From an uncultured Verrucomicrobiota bacterium (GTDB taxonomy: Bacteria > Verrucomicrobiota > Verrucomicrobiia > Opitutales > LL51), in the NCBI GenBank assembly GCA_947174645.1, contig CAMWJR010000051.1, forward strand, positions 1 to 5,979: a stretch of 5,979 nucleotides of DNA, read 5' to 3'. The translations under genes and the position numbers were made by a program. Position 1 is the stretch's first letter. Each line of letters begins with the position of its first letter. Below the pieces are notes generated by a model. The model was given only the letters and a program-made list of their open reading frames with translations. It searched no databases and was not told the origin of the DNA. This document shows, piece by piece, positions 1-5,940 of this stretch.

Positions 1-1
1 G

Positions 2-523
2 GGAACCGCTTGTTCTGATACACAAGCCATAAATGAGGATGTCAGTGTGCCTAAGGATATTTTAGGCGATGTCGCGATCGTTTCAGACCTTTCAAAGGAA
101 CTGCAGCAGTTGCAGGAACGGCTAGTCCATACCCAGGCGGATTTTGATAATTATCGAAAGCGTGTTGCACGAGAACAGGAACAGCTCCAACGTCAGGCCG
201 CAAGTGGCGTGATCGATGCGCTTCTGCCAATTTTGGATAATTTTGAGCTCGGACTTAATTCCGTCCAGGCCGAAGCGGGAGTTTTATCGGGATTCCAGAT
301 GATTTTTACCCAGTTACAGTCGCTGTTAAAGGCGCGCGGAGTCGCTATTTTGGCTCCGAAAAATGAGCCCTTTAACCCGCAACAAGAGGAGGCTGTCGCT
401 TATGTGAACCATGACGAGGTGCCGGAAGAGTACGTTGTCGAAACTGTGAGGAAGGGGTATTGTTTACACGATCGTCTGTTGCGCCCAGCGTCTGTTGTCG
501 TGTCGAAGGGAAGGGCATCATAA
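2..523 (+). CDS. grpE: GrpE, nucleotide exchange factor for DnaK (5' end probably outside window)
   Basis: GrpE is a cytoplasmic homodimer that releases ADP from DnaK and so drives the Hsp70 folding cycle. Counting from the GTG at 47, residues 14-50 form the long charged helix typical of the dimer stalk (ADFDNYRKR at 31-39). Residues 58-70 (ALLPILDNFELGL) match the four-helix bundle segment. The C-terminal beta-wing is seen as PFNPQQEEAV (108-117) and RKGYCLHDRLLRPASVVVSKG-like sequence near 135-155. The start is uncertain. GTG at 47 has GAGG at 35-38 eight bases upstream and would give 158 aa. However, the frame stays open to the window edge and the extra 15 codons are polar and acidic, as in the disordered GrpE N-terminus (about 190-200 aa is usual), so the gene probably begins upstream. 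The histidine commonly seen in the FNPxxHEAV motif is Glu here. The TAA stop directly abuts dnaJ. Confidence 0.93.
   Translation, partial: GTACSDTQAINEDVSVPKDILGDVAIVSDLSKELQQLQERLVHTQADFDNYRKRVAREQEQLQRQAASGVIDALLPILDNFELGLNSVQAEAGVLSGFQMIFTQLQSLLKARGVAILAPKNEPFNPQQEEAVAYVNHDEVPEEYVVETVRKGYCLHDRLLRPASVVVSKGRAS
505..515 (+). promoter_or_regulatory. Ribosome binding site of dnaJ inside the 3' end of grpE
   Basis: A purine-rich stretch GAAGGGAAGGG lies within the last codons of grpE and ends 8 bases before the dnaJ ATG at 524. It fixes the dnaJ start and indicates that grpE and dnaJ are translated from one message, probably with coupling, because the grpE TAA is immediately followed by the ATG. 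Confidence 0.6.
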
Positions 524-1660
524 ATGGCCAAAGAGGATTATTATAACTTACTGGGAGTTTCTAAAAGCGCTTCGGCGGAGGAGATTAAAAAAGCTTACCG
601 TAAGATGGCGGTCAAGTATCACCCCGATAAAAATCCAGGCGATAAGTCCGCAGAGGAGAAATTTAAGCAGGTATCCGAGGCGTACGATGTACTTCGTGAT
701 GACCAGAAGCGGGCCGCGTACGATCGGTATGGACATGACGCATTTGACTCCCGAGCGAATGCCGGAAGCGGTTTTGCTCGTGGAGGTCAGACAGGCGGCG
801 TAAATCCGTTTGATATTTTTCGCGAGGCCTTTGGAGGCGACGGTGGAATTTTTGGTGATCTCTTTGGTGGCGGCGGTAGTCGCAATCGCTCAGGACAGCA
901 AGATGGTGCCGATCTACGTTATGATCTCGAAATCACACTGAAGGAGGCTTTTACGGGAGTCGAAAAGACCCTCAAATATAACCGCCATGTGACGTGTAAA
1001 AACTGTAACGGAACGGGAGCTGAGAGGGGCTCGCAGGCCGTTTCCTGTCCAACATGTCACGGTTCGGGGGTATTGACGATGTCGCAGGGATTCTTTTCGA
1101 TGCGTCAGACATGTCCCGATTGCCATGGGACGGGTATGAAAATTACGCATCCTTGCCGTGTTTGTGAGGCCACGGGACGTGTTGTCGAGTCGACAAAGAC
1201 AAAAATCAAAATTGCACCGGGAATGGGTAGCGGTGTCAAATTACGTCTTCCGGGATTCGGCGAGGCCGGCGTTCGTGGGGGCACTAACGGTGACCTGTTT
1301 GTTGTCGTCTACGTCAAAGAAGATCGGCAGTTTGATCGTGACGGCGATAACCTCCACTGCTATTTATCGATTCCGTTCACGCTTGCGGCGCTAGGTGGGG
1401 AGGTCAATATCAAAACCATCGATACGGAGGCCATTTTACGCATTCCTCCCGGAACACAACCGAATGCAATTCTGCGTATGCGAGGCTATGGGATGCCAGA
1501 TTTCCGGACGGGAAAACGTGGCGATCAGATGGTTCATGTCGCAATCGAAGTCCCTAAAAAGTTGACAGCAGATCAACGGACAAAGCTCGAGGCGTTTGCG
1601 CTTTCCTTTGGTGAAGGCGAGAAGTCGTGGTTTTCGAAAATCCGCGACTCGTTCAAATGA
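524..1660 (+). CDS. dnaJ: Molecular chaperone DnaJ (Hsp40, type I)
   Basis: DnaJ delivers unfolded clients to DnaK in the cytoplasm and stimulates its ATPase. At 378 aa the protein has the full type I layout. The J domain covers residues about 4-70, with the DnaK-contacting HPD at 33-35. The Gly/Phe-rich linker is about 81-120. The zinc domain has four Cys pairs at 158/161, 175/178, 197/200 and 211/214. The client-binding beta domains cover about 220-350 (LPGFGEAG, GDLFV, FTLAALGG, IPPGTQ), and a short dimerisation tail ends the protein. The first three repeats are regular CxxCxGxG. The fourth reads CRVCEATG and lacks the first glycine, although all zinc ligands are kept. The ATG directly follows the grpE stop with a good Shine-Dalgarno site, so the two form an operon. 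The next gene is convergent with only 6 bases between the stop codons. Confidence 0.98.
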   Translation: MAKEDYYNLLGVSKSASAEEIKKAYRKMAVKYHPDKNPGDKSAEEKFKQVSEAYDVLRDDQKRAAYDRYGHDAFDSRANAGSGFARGGQTGGVNPFDIFREAFGGDGGIFGDLFGGGGSRNRSGQQDGADLRYDLEITLKEAFTGVEKTLKYNRHVTCKNCNGTGAERGSQAVSCPTCHGSGVLTMSQGFFSMRQTCPDCHGTGMKITHPCRVCEATGRVVESTKTKIKIAPGMGSGVKLRLPGFGEAGVRGGTNGDLFVVVYVKEDRQFDRDGDNLHCYLSIPFTLAALGGEVNIKTIDTEAILRIPPGTQPNAILRMRGYGMPDFRTGKRGDQMVHVAIEVPKKLTADQRTKLEAFALSFGEGEKSWFSKIRDSFK

Positions 1661-1666
1661 GGTTAC

Positions 1667-2332
1667 TCAGACGGTTTGCCGTGAGGCAATTGTATTTTCC
1701 GCTTCTTGCTTTAGGGGCTCAATGGCGTCGAGTAATTCCTTGAGGCTGGGGTTTACCTTGATGTTGTGCTCACAGACCTCTTGAGCGTGTTTGAGGAGAC
1801 GTAATGCGCGCTTCGGTCGGTCGTCACTAAGGTAATGCTGTGCTGCTGAGACTAGGAGCGCCGGATTATCCGGAAGGATGTTGACGATAAAATCAAAAAT
1901 TTCGAGACCCGCGTCGATATTTAAGGCAGAAAGCGTCTCGGCAAGACGAAGATAGGTGTAGGGAACGGCGGCACCTCCCGGCGACAATAACGTTAAAAAT
2001 TGAAACATCGCAACCGCTTGCGGTAGCTGTTGCTGGGTAACCTGCTTTTCCGCATAATCGCTCAAAACGCGCACATCGTCTTCACTGACCGAGGCAAAGA
2101 CGTCCTGCATATTACCACCTGTCTTGCTCCGCTCGTACAGCCGTCCGAGGACCGCCGCACATTCGGAATCAAACGTAAATATATCGAGAGCCTTGCGGTA
2201 AATTTCGATTATAGCAGGCGTGCTTTTAACGGAAGTACTCAGTGCCATCGGTACACCATCTTGCGACAAAACTTCCTGCATCATTTTTTCAATCTTGTCG
2301 CAAAACAAGCCAATCTCCCCTGCATCACCCAT
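1667..2332 (-). CDS. TPR protein resembling SycD/LcrH-type secretion chaperones
   Basis: This is a soluble, probably cytoplasmic protein of 221 aa with no signal peptide or membrane segment. Residues about 83-187 look like three TPR-type helix pairs. The first has SEDDVRVLSDYAEKQ and QAVAMFQFLTLLSP (83-118), the second has YTYLRLAETLSALN and GLEIFDFIVNILP (125-154), and the third has PALLVSAAQHYLSDD and ALRLLKHAQEVC (157-187). This order, including the 'F..L..L.P' and 'A..YL......AL..L..A' spacing, resembles the SycD/LcrH/IpgC family that guards type III secretion translocators. The match is by eye only, and a generic TPR protein is equally possible. The N-terminal 80 residues are helical and unassigned. 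The gene follows dnaX on the same strand after 43 bases. ATG at 2332 lacks a Shine-Dalgarno site. TTG at 2308 (codon 9) has GGGGAG 6 bases upstream and may be the real start. Confidence 0.8.
   Translation of the reverse strand: MGDAGEIGLFCDKIEKMMQEVLSQDGVPMALSTSVKSTPAIIEIYRKALDIFTFDSECAAVLGRLYERSKTGGNMQDVFASVSEDDVRVLSDYAEKQVTQQQLPQAVAMFQFLTLLSPGGAAVPYTYLRLAETLSALNIDAGLEIFDFIVNILPDNPALLVSAAQHYLSDDRPKRALRLLKHAQEVCEHNIKVNPSLKELLDAIEPLKQEAENTIASRQTV
1676..1698 (+). terminator. Possible intrinsic terminator for grpE-dnaJ
   Basis: A perfect 5-bp stem TTGCC/GGCAA (1676-1680 with 1685-1689) is closed by GTGA, a GNRA tetraloop, and is followed by TTGTATTTT (1690-1698), a U-rich tail in the + strand RNA. 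It starts 16 bases after the dnaJ stop. It lies inside the 3' coding end of the convergent TPR gene, because the 6-base gap leaves no room between the genes. The opposite strand has no T tract after the hairpin, so it would act only on dnaJ transcripts. The stem is short with only three G-C pairs, so its strength is uncertain. Confidence 0.45.
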
Positions 2333-2339
2333 GGTAGAA

Positions 2340-2367
2340 AATATAGTAAATGAACGGTTAAAGGGAA
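2340..2367 (-). promoter_or_regulatory. Possible promoter of the SycD-like TPR gene
   Basis: On the - strand a -10-like TATATT (2345-2340, five of six consensus bases) lies 7 bases before the ATG at 2332. Sixteen bases further upstream is TTCCCT (2367-2362), a poor -35 match. The predicted transcript start would fall at or next to the ATG. That would be either a leaderless message or a short leader serving the TTG start at 2308. The gene could also be read from the dnaX promoter. Confidence 0.3.
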
Positions 2368-2375
2368 GCTTTTAT

Positions 2376-3662
2376 TTAAGATTCGATCTGGAATAGGTTT
2401 TTGAGTTGATCTCGTGTCGCTTCCGGTAGTGCCGATAGATCACCGGTTTCGACGACTTTGGGACGTTGAATACCTTTGTTTATAGGGGATTTTTCCGATG
2501 ACAGTGAATGAGACTCTGGATCTTCAGGAGTTTCATATGAGGGTTCTGATAATGTTATTTTTCCGCAACAGGAGTGGGCGGATTCTTCCAGATCTTGGAC
2601 TTTTTTGAGATCGGCAATGACCTGGTCGATAGAGCGTAATGCAAGGGTCTCAATGGCCTCAAAAAGTGCGAGTTGAAACATAACATCCGGCGTATTACTC
2701 TCCATGGCACGCTCGCGCGCTTGCATGACGATCGCTAAAAATTTCAGAGTTTTAGCGGCCTCGTGCGAATCGTTGTTTTGAGATAAATGACGACGAAGTG
2801 CCCTGGCGAGATCCGATAGGAGGTTGAAGAAATTACAGCGCTCACAGGCCTGAGTGATGACGGGGATTTGTGCACAATTCCCCTGATCGACGCAGCGTAA
2901 AATTGTCTCAATCTGATCCATTGGTGCGAGCCCGTAGGCTTCGACAACATCCTGTTCGGTGACGGTATTGTGGCCAAAGGAAGTGAGTTGATCGAGTATC
3001 GACTGGGCGTCTCGCATCCCGCCTTCTGCGAGCTGGGCAATCCGGTGTAGTGCAAGAGGTTCTGTATCGATGCCCTCCGCCTGCGTGATCTGTGTTAAGC
3101 GATCGACGATGACGTTTTCCGCAATCGGCTTGAACTCGAAGCGCTGGCAACGCGACGCGATGGTTGATGGAACCTTATAAGCTTCCGTGGTTGCAAAAAT
3201 AAATTTGACGTGTTCCGGTGGCTCTTCGAGGGTTTTGAGTAAGGCGTTAAAGGCGGCCTGTGAGAGCATGTGTACTTCATCAATGATGTAGATCTTGAAG
3301 CGACAGGAGATCGGTGCGTATTGGCACTCTTCGCGGAGGCTACGGATCTGTTCGACAGAGTTATTCGAGGCGCCATCGATTTCGATCACATCGAGACAGC
3401 TCCCGGTAAAAATTGCCCGGCAGGGTTCACACTCGGGGTCAGCATCAATATTGGGCTCATCGGGGGCATTAAGCGCCATCGCTAAAAGCCGTGCTGTTGA
3501 CGTTTTTCCGGTACCTCGAGGGCCGATAAATAAAAACGCGTGCGCAATCCGATGAAGCTGAATCGCATTCCGTAGTGTCTGAACGATGGGTTCTTGGCCT
3601 ACAAGTTCACTGAACCGGCGAGGACGCCACCGGCGCGCCATCACCTGGTACGAGTCGGACAT
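2376..3662 (-). CDS. dnaX: DNA polymerase III subunit gamma/tau, short gamma-like form
   Basis: DnaX is the AAA+ ATPase of the clamp loader, which opens the beta clamp and places it on primed DNA. Counting from ATG 3662 (428 aa), the sequence begins MSDSYQVMARRWRP, the usual DnaX opening. Walker A is GPRGTGKT (47-54) and Walker B is IIDEVHML (about 126-133). The SRC arginine-finger motif is at 170-172, and sensor 2 is GMRDA (215-219). Domain III, the oligomerisation collar, runs to about 355. A polar Ser/Glu/Pro-rich tail ends with a helix LPEATRDQLKNLF (412-424). The tau domains that bind polymerase and helicase are absent. In the zinc module only two of the four usual cysteines remain (C78 and C81; the others are Ala66 and Asp75). 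The frame can be extended to a TTG at 3698, but that TTG forms part of a likely -35 box, so ATG 3662 is preferred. Confidence 0.95.
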   Translation of the reverse strand: MSDSYQVMARRWRPRRFSELVGQEPIVQTLRNAIQLHRIAHAFLFIGPRGTGKTSTARLLAMALNAPDEPNIDADPECEPCRAIFTGSCLDVIEIDGASNNSVEQIRSLREECQYAPISCRFKIYIIDEVHMLSQAAFNALLKTLEEPPEHVKFIFATTEAYKVPSTIASRCQRFEFKPIAENVIVDRLTQITQAEGIDTEPLALHRIAQLAEGGMRDAQSILDQLTSFGHNTVTEQDVVEAYGLAPMDQIETILRCVDQGNCAQIPVITQACERCNFFNLLSDLARALRRHLSQNNDSHEAAKTLKFLAIVMQARERAMESNTPDVMFQLALFEAIETLALRSIDQVIADLKKVQDLEESAHSCCGKITLSEPSYETPEDPESHSLSSEKSPINKGIQRPKVVETGDLSALPEATRDQLKNLFQIES

Positions 3663-3669
3663 AGACCGA

Positions 3670-3698
3670 AATGTACCGATTGCAGTGCGCCGATTCAA
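3670..3698 (-). promoter_or_regulatory. Likely dnaX promoter, leaderless geometry
   Basis: On the - strand TTGAAT (3698-3693) is followed after exactly 17 bases by TACATT (3675-3670). Each hexamer matches four of six sigma-70-type consensus bases. The -10 ends 7 bases before the dnaX ATG at 3662, so transcription would begin at or within a base or two of the start codon. No Shine-Dalgarno-like sequence precedes the ATG, which agrees with a leaderless message. Confidence 0.45.
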
Positions 3699-3781
3699 GT
3701 TTTTATTTGCTCTCGAGACTGCGATAGATTGTGGGTTGCATTGCCGTAAAGAGTTGCTATGGTTTTCAGTCGTCGAGGAAG

Positions 3782-5107
3782 ATGTCGTGGCGTCGGAAAG
3801 TATTAAAACTAGTGGTATGCCTTGGGATGAGTTGCTCGAGTGTCGGCGCAGATCACTTTACGCAGTCGCTCGAGGAAGCCCGCATCAAGCTCGCCGAAAA
3901 AGAACCACGCGAGGCCATTCGTCTGTTGGAGCGCTGTGTCCGCTTACGTGGAAAGAATGCGGAAATTTCCGAGCTTCTTGCCCAGGCCTGTGTAGCCGAT
4001 GAGGATCTAGAGCTTGCGGCATTTTATTTTGAAGAAGCGGCGAGTACGGATGAGTTGAAATACTACTGCTACCTTCGGGCGGCAGAATTATACCAGCAAC
4101 TTTCGGAACCGATGCAGGCGCTTCAGTGCTACGAAGAATATTTGAAAATTTGGCCCAATGACCGTACGGCAGCGTTAGGGTATGCGAATCTGAAGCTACA
4201 AGCCGGAGATCGGAAGCGTGCACTGGAGATTTTTGTTGCACATGCAGATCACGATGCCGACGTCTGCTTAAAAGTCGCAGATCTGTTTCAGTCTTTTGGT
4301 AATTTAACACAAGCGCGTATCGGTTATAACGCCGTTTTGGAGCACAATCCCAATCACCGCGAGGCGCTTCATCAGCTGTGGAATTTGTACGTCCAGTCAA
4401 AAAATTATGCGGCATTAGTACCCATTGCGCAACGTTTATGCGATTTCGGTGAGCAAGAGTACCAGGGCGTTCCGCTGGATCTATTTCTGTCGGTTTCAAA
4501 GGGCTACGAACAGGCGTTTGATGCGCTTTTAGGTCCCGATATGGCTTTTTTATCAGGACCGATACGGATAACGCTACCCTCTTGGGTTTGGCGTCCCATT
4601 GCGATTACGACAATGCCTTCAAAACTCTTGAGCAAAAAAGAACGCCTCAAGGGACTCGAAGAAAAGGTCGTTGCTGCAAAATCTAAGGGCGGTTACGAGG
4701 AAGCGATTGCGAATCTCTGGCAAATCCTCGGAATGAACGGCAAAAACGTTGACGCGTGGATCGAGCTAACGGAATGCCTCGAGCATATCAATAAATACGA
4801 TATTGCGGAGATGACTATCCAAGAGGCGATGAAGTCTCAGCCGTCGGTCGAACTCTATAGAGCCTATTTGGGGATCATTTTGCGTACGCATGGGTCGGCG
4901 GAGTACGTCCGAATCTTGCGAGATGTTAAGCACAAGTTCCCCAAAGACGCAGATCTTCGGTTGATGTGGGCCAAAGCGCGCGAGATGTATTTGGGTGACG
5001 CCGCTGGGGCACGCCGCTCGTACAAAAAGTTCCTAAAGCTAGCGCCGCCGGATCATCCTGAGATTGACCTCGTCCGTCGCCGGTTGGCCACTTATCAACA
5101 CTTATAG
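3782..5107 (+). CDS. Exported tetratricopeptide-repeat protein, function unknown
   Basis: This 441-aa protein starts with a likely Sec signal peptide: RRK at 4-6, a hydrophobic stretch VLKLVVCLGMSC (7-18), and a probable cut after SVGA (20-23). It is therefore expected in the periplasm or at the cell surface. GMSC is a poor lipobox. Repeated 34-residue-like helix pairs cover about 24-220, for example EPREAIRLLERCVRLRGKNA, MQALQCYEEYLKIWPND and TQARIGYNAVLEHNPNH. A second block covers about 286-425, with EEAIANLWQILGMNGKN and AGARRSYKKFLKLAPPD. Between them, residues about 221-285 carry no TPR pattern and are richer in hydrophobic and proline residues. ATG 3782 is chosen because it gives the signal peptide. 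GAGG (3775-3778) lies close upstream with short spacing. The frame opens further to GTG 3731, which would spoil the signal. TPRs usually mediate protein binding; no partner or enzyme activity can be read from the sequence. The next gene begins 4 bases later. Confidence 0.85.
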   Translation: MSWRRKVLKLVVCLGMSCSSVGADHFTQSLEEARIKLAEKEPREAIRLLERCVRLRGKNAEISELLAQACVADEDLELAAFYFEEAASTDELKYYCYLRAAELYQQLSEPMQALQCYEEYLKIWPNDRTAALGYANLKLQAGDRKRALEIFVAHADHDADVCLKVADLFQSFGNLTQARIGYNAVLEHNPNHREALHQLWNLYVQSKNYAALVPIAQRLCDFGEQEYQGVPLDLFLSVSKGYEQAFDALLGPDMAFLSGPIRITLPSWVWRPIAITTMPSKLLSKKERLKGLEEKVVAAKSKGGYEEAIANLWQILGMNGKNVDAWIELTECLEHINKYDIAEMTIQEAMKSQPSVELYRAYLGIILRTHGSAEYVRILRDVKHKFPKDADLRLMWAKAREMYLGDAAGARRSYKKFLKLAPPDHPEIDLVRRRLATYQHL

Positions 5108-5111
5108 GAAT

Positions 5112-5735
5112 ATGGAGCGTGAGGAATCGAAGGAGCGGCGTTGGAAGCGGATTCGGATTGTTAAAAAACTATTAAAACTCGTTCCGCGACGGGATAATAT
5201 CCACCGTTATCCAATTTTAAAGTATTTTGCCAATGCTGCGCGGCAGAGAACATATCTGTGGTCATTCCGGGTAACGGAGGCGGTTCCGGCACTCTATGCG
5301 GGATGGATTCTAACATTAATGCCGGTGATGTCGGTTCAAGTGATCATTGCCTGTGTTTTAGCGTTTCTCTTTCGGGCGAACATCATGATTTTAGTAGCGC
5401 TCCAATTCATATCAACGCCATTTACGGTCCCATTTTTGTGGTACATCGCGTATCGCGTTGGGGCATTTTTTGTAACAACCTTCGGTACCGATCGGCTCCA
5501 GACGCTGCGGCAATCGTACGATCTCGAGTGGTTTAAGCAAATGCTCAATATATTGTTACACGGCCAGGAAGGAATGAAGGCGTTTTGGTCAGTCTACGGG
5601 CAACAATTCATTCGTGTATTTTTTACGACGACCCTTGGTGGAATTATTTTAGGCATTATTTTAGGCCACCTGAGTGCGGCGCTATACAAGTATCTTGCGC
5701 GGTATTACAGTCAAGCGTCCACTCCGAAAGTATGA
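5112..5735 (+). CDS. DUF2062 family integral membrane protein
   Basis: This is a 207-aa inner-membrane protein. A very basic N-terminus (about 1-30, KERRWKRIRIVKK) should stay in the cytoplasm. Hydrophobic segments follow at about 54-70, 73-88, 92-122 and 168-193. The central part has the features of DUF2062 (PF09835): a glycine/proline-containing first helix, PVMSVQ (71-76), FRAN (87-90), then STPFTVPFLWYIAYRVG (101-117), which corresponds to the family's 'NP.T.PP.Y...Y..G' motif. The family has no established biochemical function. ATG 5112 is preferred. It lies 4 bases after the stop of the exported TPR gene and has AGGA (5106-5109) overlapping that stop, though the spacing is short. A TTG at 5064 in the same frame would overlap the upstream gene by 44 bases. 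Close spacing indicates one transcript and possible joint action at the envelope. Confidence 0.88.
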   Translation: MEREESKERRWKRIRIVKKLLKLVPRRDNIHRYPILKYFANAARQRTYLWSFRVTEAVPALYAGWILTLMPVMSVQVIIACVLAFLFRANIMILVALQFISTPFTVPFLWYIAYRVGAFFVTTFGTDRLQTLRQSYDLEWFKQMLNILLHGQEGMKAFWSVYGQQFIRVFFTTTLGGIILGIILGHLSAALYKYLARYYSQASTPKV

Positions 5736-5940
5736 TCATTTTAGAGGTTCGTCGAAATAGGGTTCCGTGTCTCTTTATACGATTTTTATCAGAAGCAACA
5801 GGCTTTTGCGGACGTGTCGCTAATTGAATAAAAATATATTAAAATCTACAGAAGTAGTTGCCATGGTCATAAGTCCATTACACAAGAAAGGGCATAAAAG
5901 GTTTGACCACAGGGCGGTGTGCGCTAGGTATTGGCGGAGC
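5736..5940. other. Intergenic region between the DUF2062 gene and tRNA-Val
   Basis: These 205 bases hold no convincing gene. A weak hairpin AGAAGC/GCTTTT (5791-5796 with 5802-5807, loop AACAG, one G-T pair) could mark the end of the upstream operon but has no separate T run. A strongly A+T-rich patch lies at 5821-5846, and a promoter-like sequence is near the tRNA. No strong intrinsic terminator is seen. Confidence 0.5.
5903..5930 (+). promoter_or_regulatory. Possible promoter of the tRNA-Val gene
   Basis: TTGACC (5903-5908, five of six -35 consensus bases) is followed after 16 bases by TAGGTA (5925-5930), a weak -10. The implied transcript start lies a few bases before the tRNA at 5941, which fits the short leaders of stable RNA genes. 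The -35 and the position are the main support. The -10 is poor, and shifting it by one or two bases improves it only slightly. Confidence 0.35.

Noticed and set aside
3663..3698. TTG start at 3698 for dnaX
   Set aside because: DnaX proteins usually begin close to the SYQV-ARRWRP motif, and the TTG is part of a likely -35 box.
3736..3763. TTGCAT, 16 bases, TATGGT as a promoter for the exported TPR gene
   Set aside because: The match to consensus is weak (three and four of six bases), and several alternatives of similar quality exist in the same 119-base gap.
3731..3781. GTG start at 3731 for the exported TPR protein
   Set aside because: It would place 17 extra residues ahead of a well-formed signal peptide, and no Shine-Dalgarno site supports it.
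3885..4499. A 204-codon antisense frame opposite the exported TPR gene
   Set aside because: The + strand protein has a clear signal peptide and TPR pattern; the antisense translation shows no domain pattern and is a shadow frame.
5732..5827. A 31-codon frame with ATGA overlap at the DUF2062 stop
   Set aside because: It is short, has no clear ribosome binding site, and has no recognisable sequence pattern; the overlap alone is not enough to call a gene.
5804..5846. Hairpin GCGG/TGTCGC followed by an A+T-rich stretch as a terminator
   Set aside because: Only four pairs form, including a wobble, and the following sequence is A-rich rather than U-rich in the + strand RNA.
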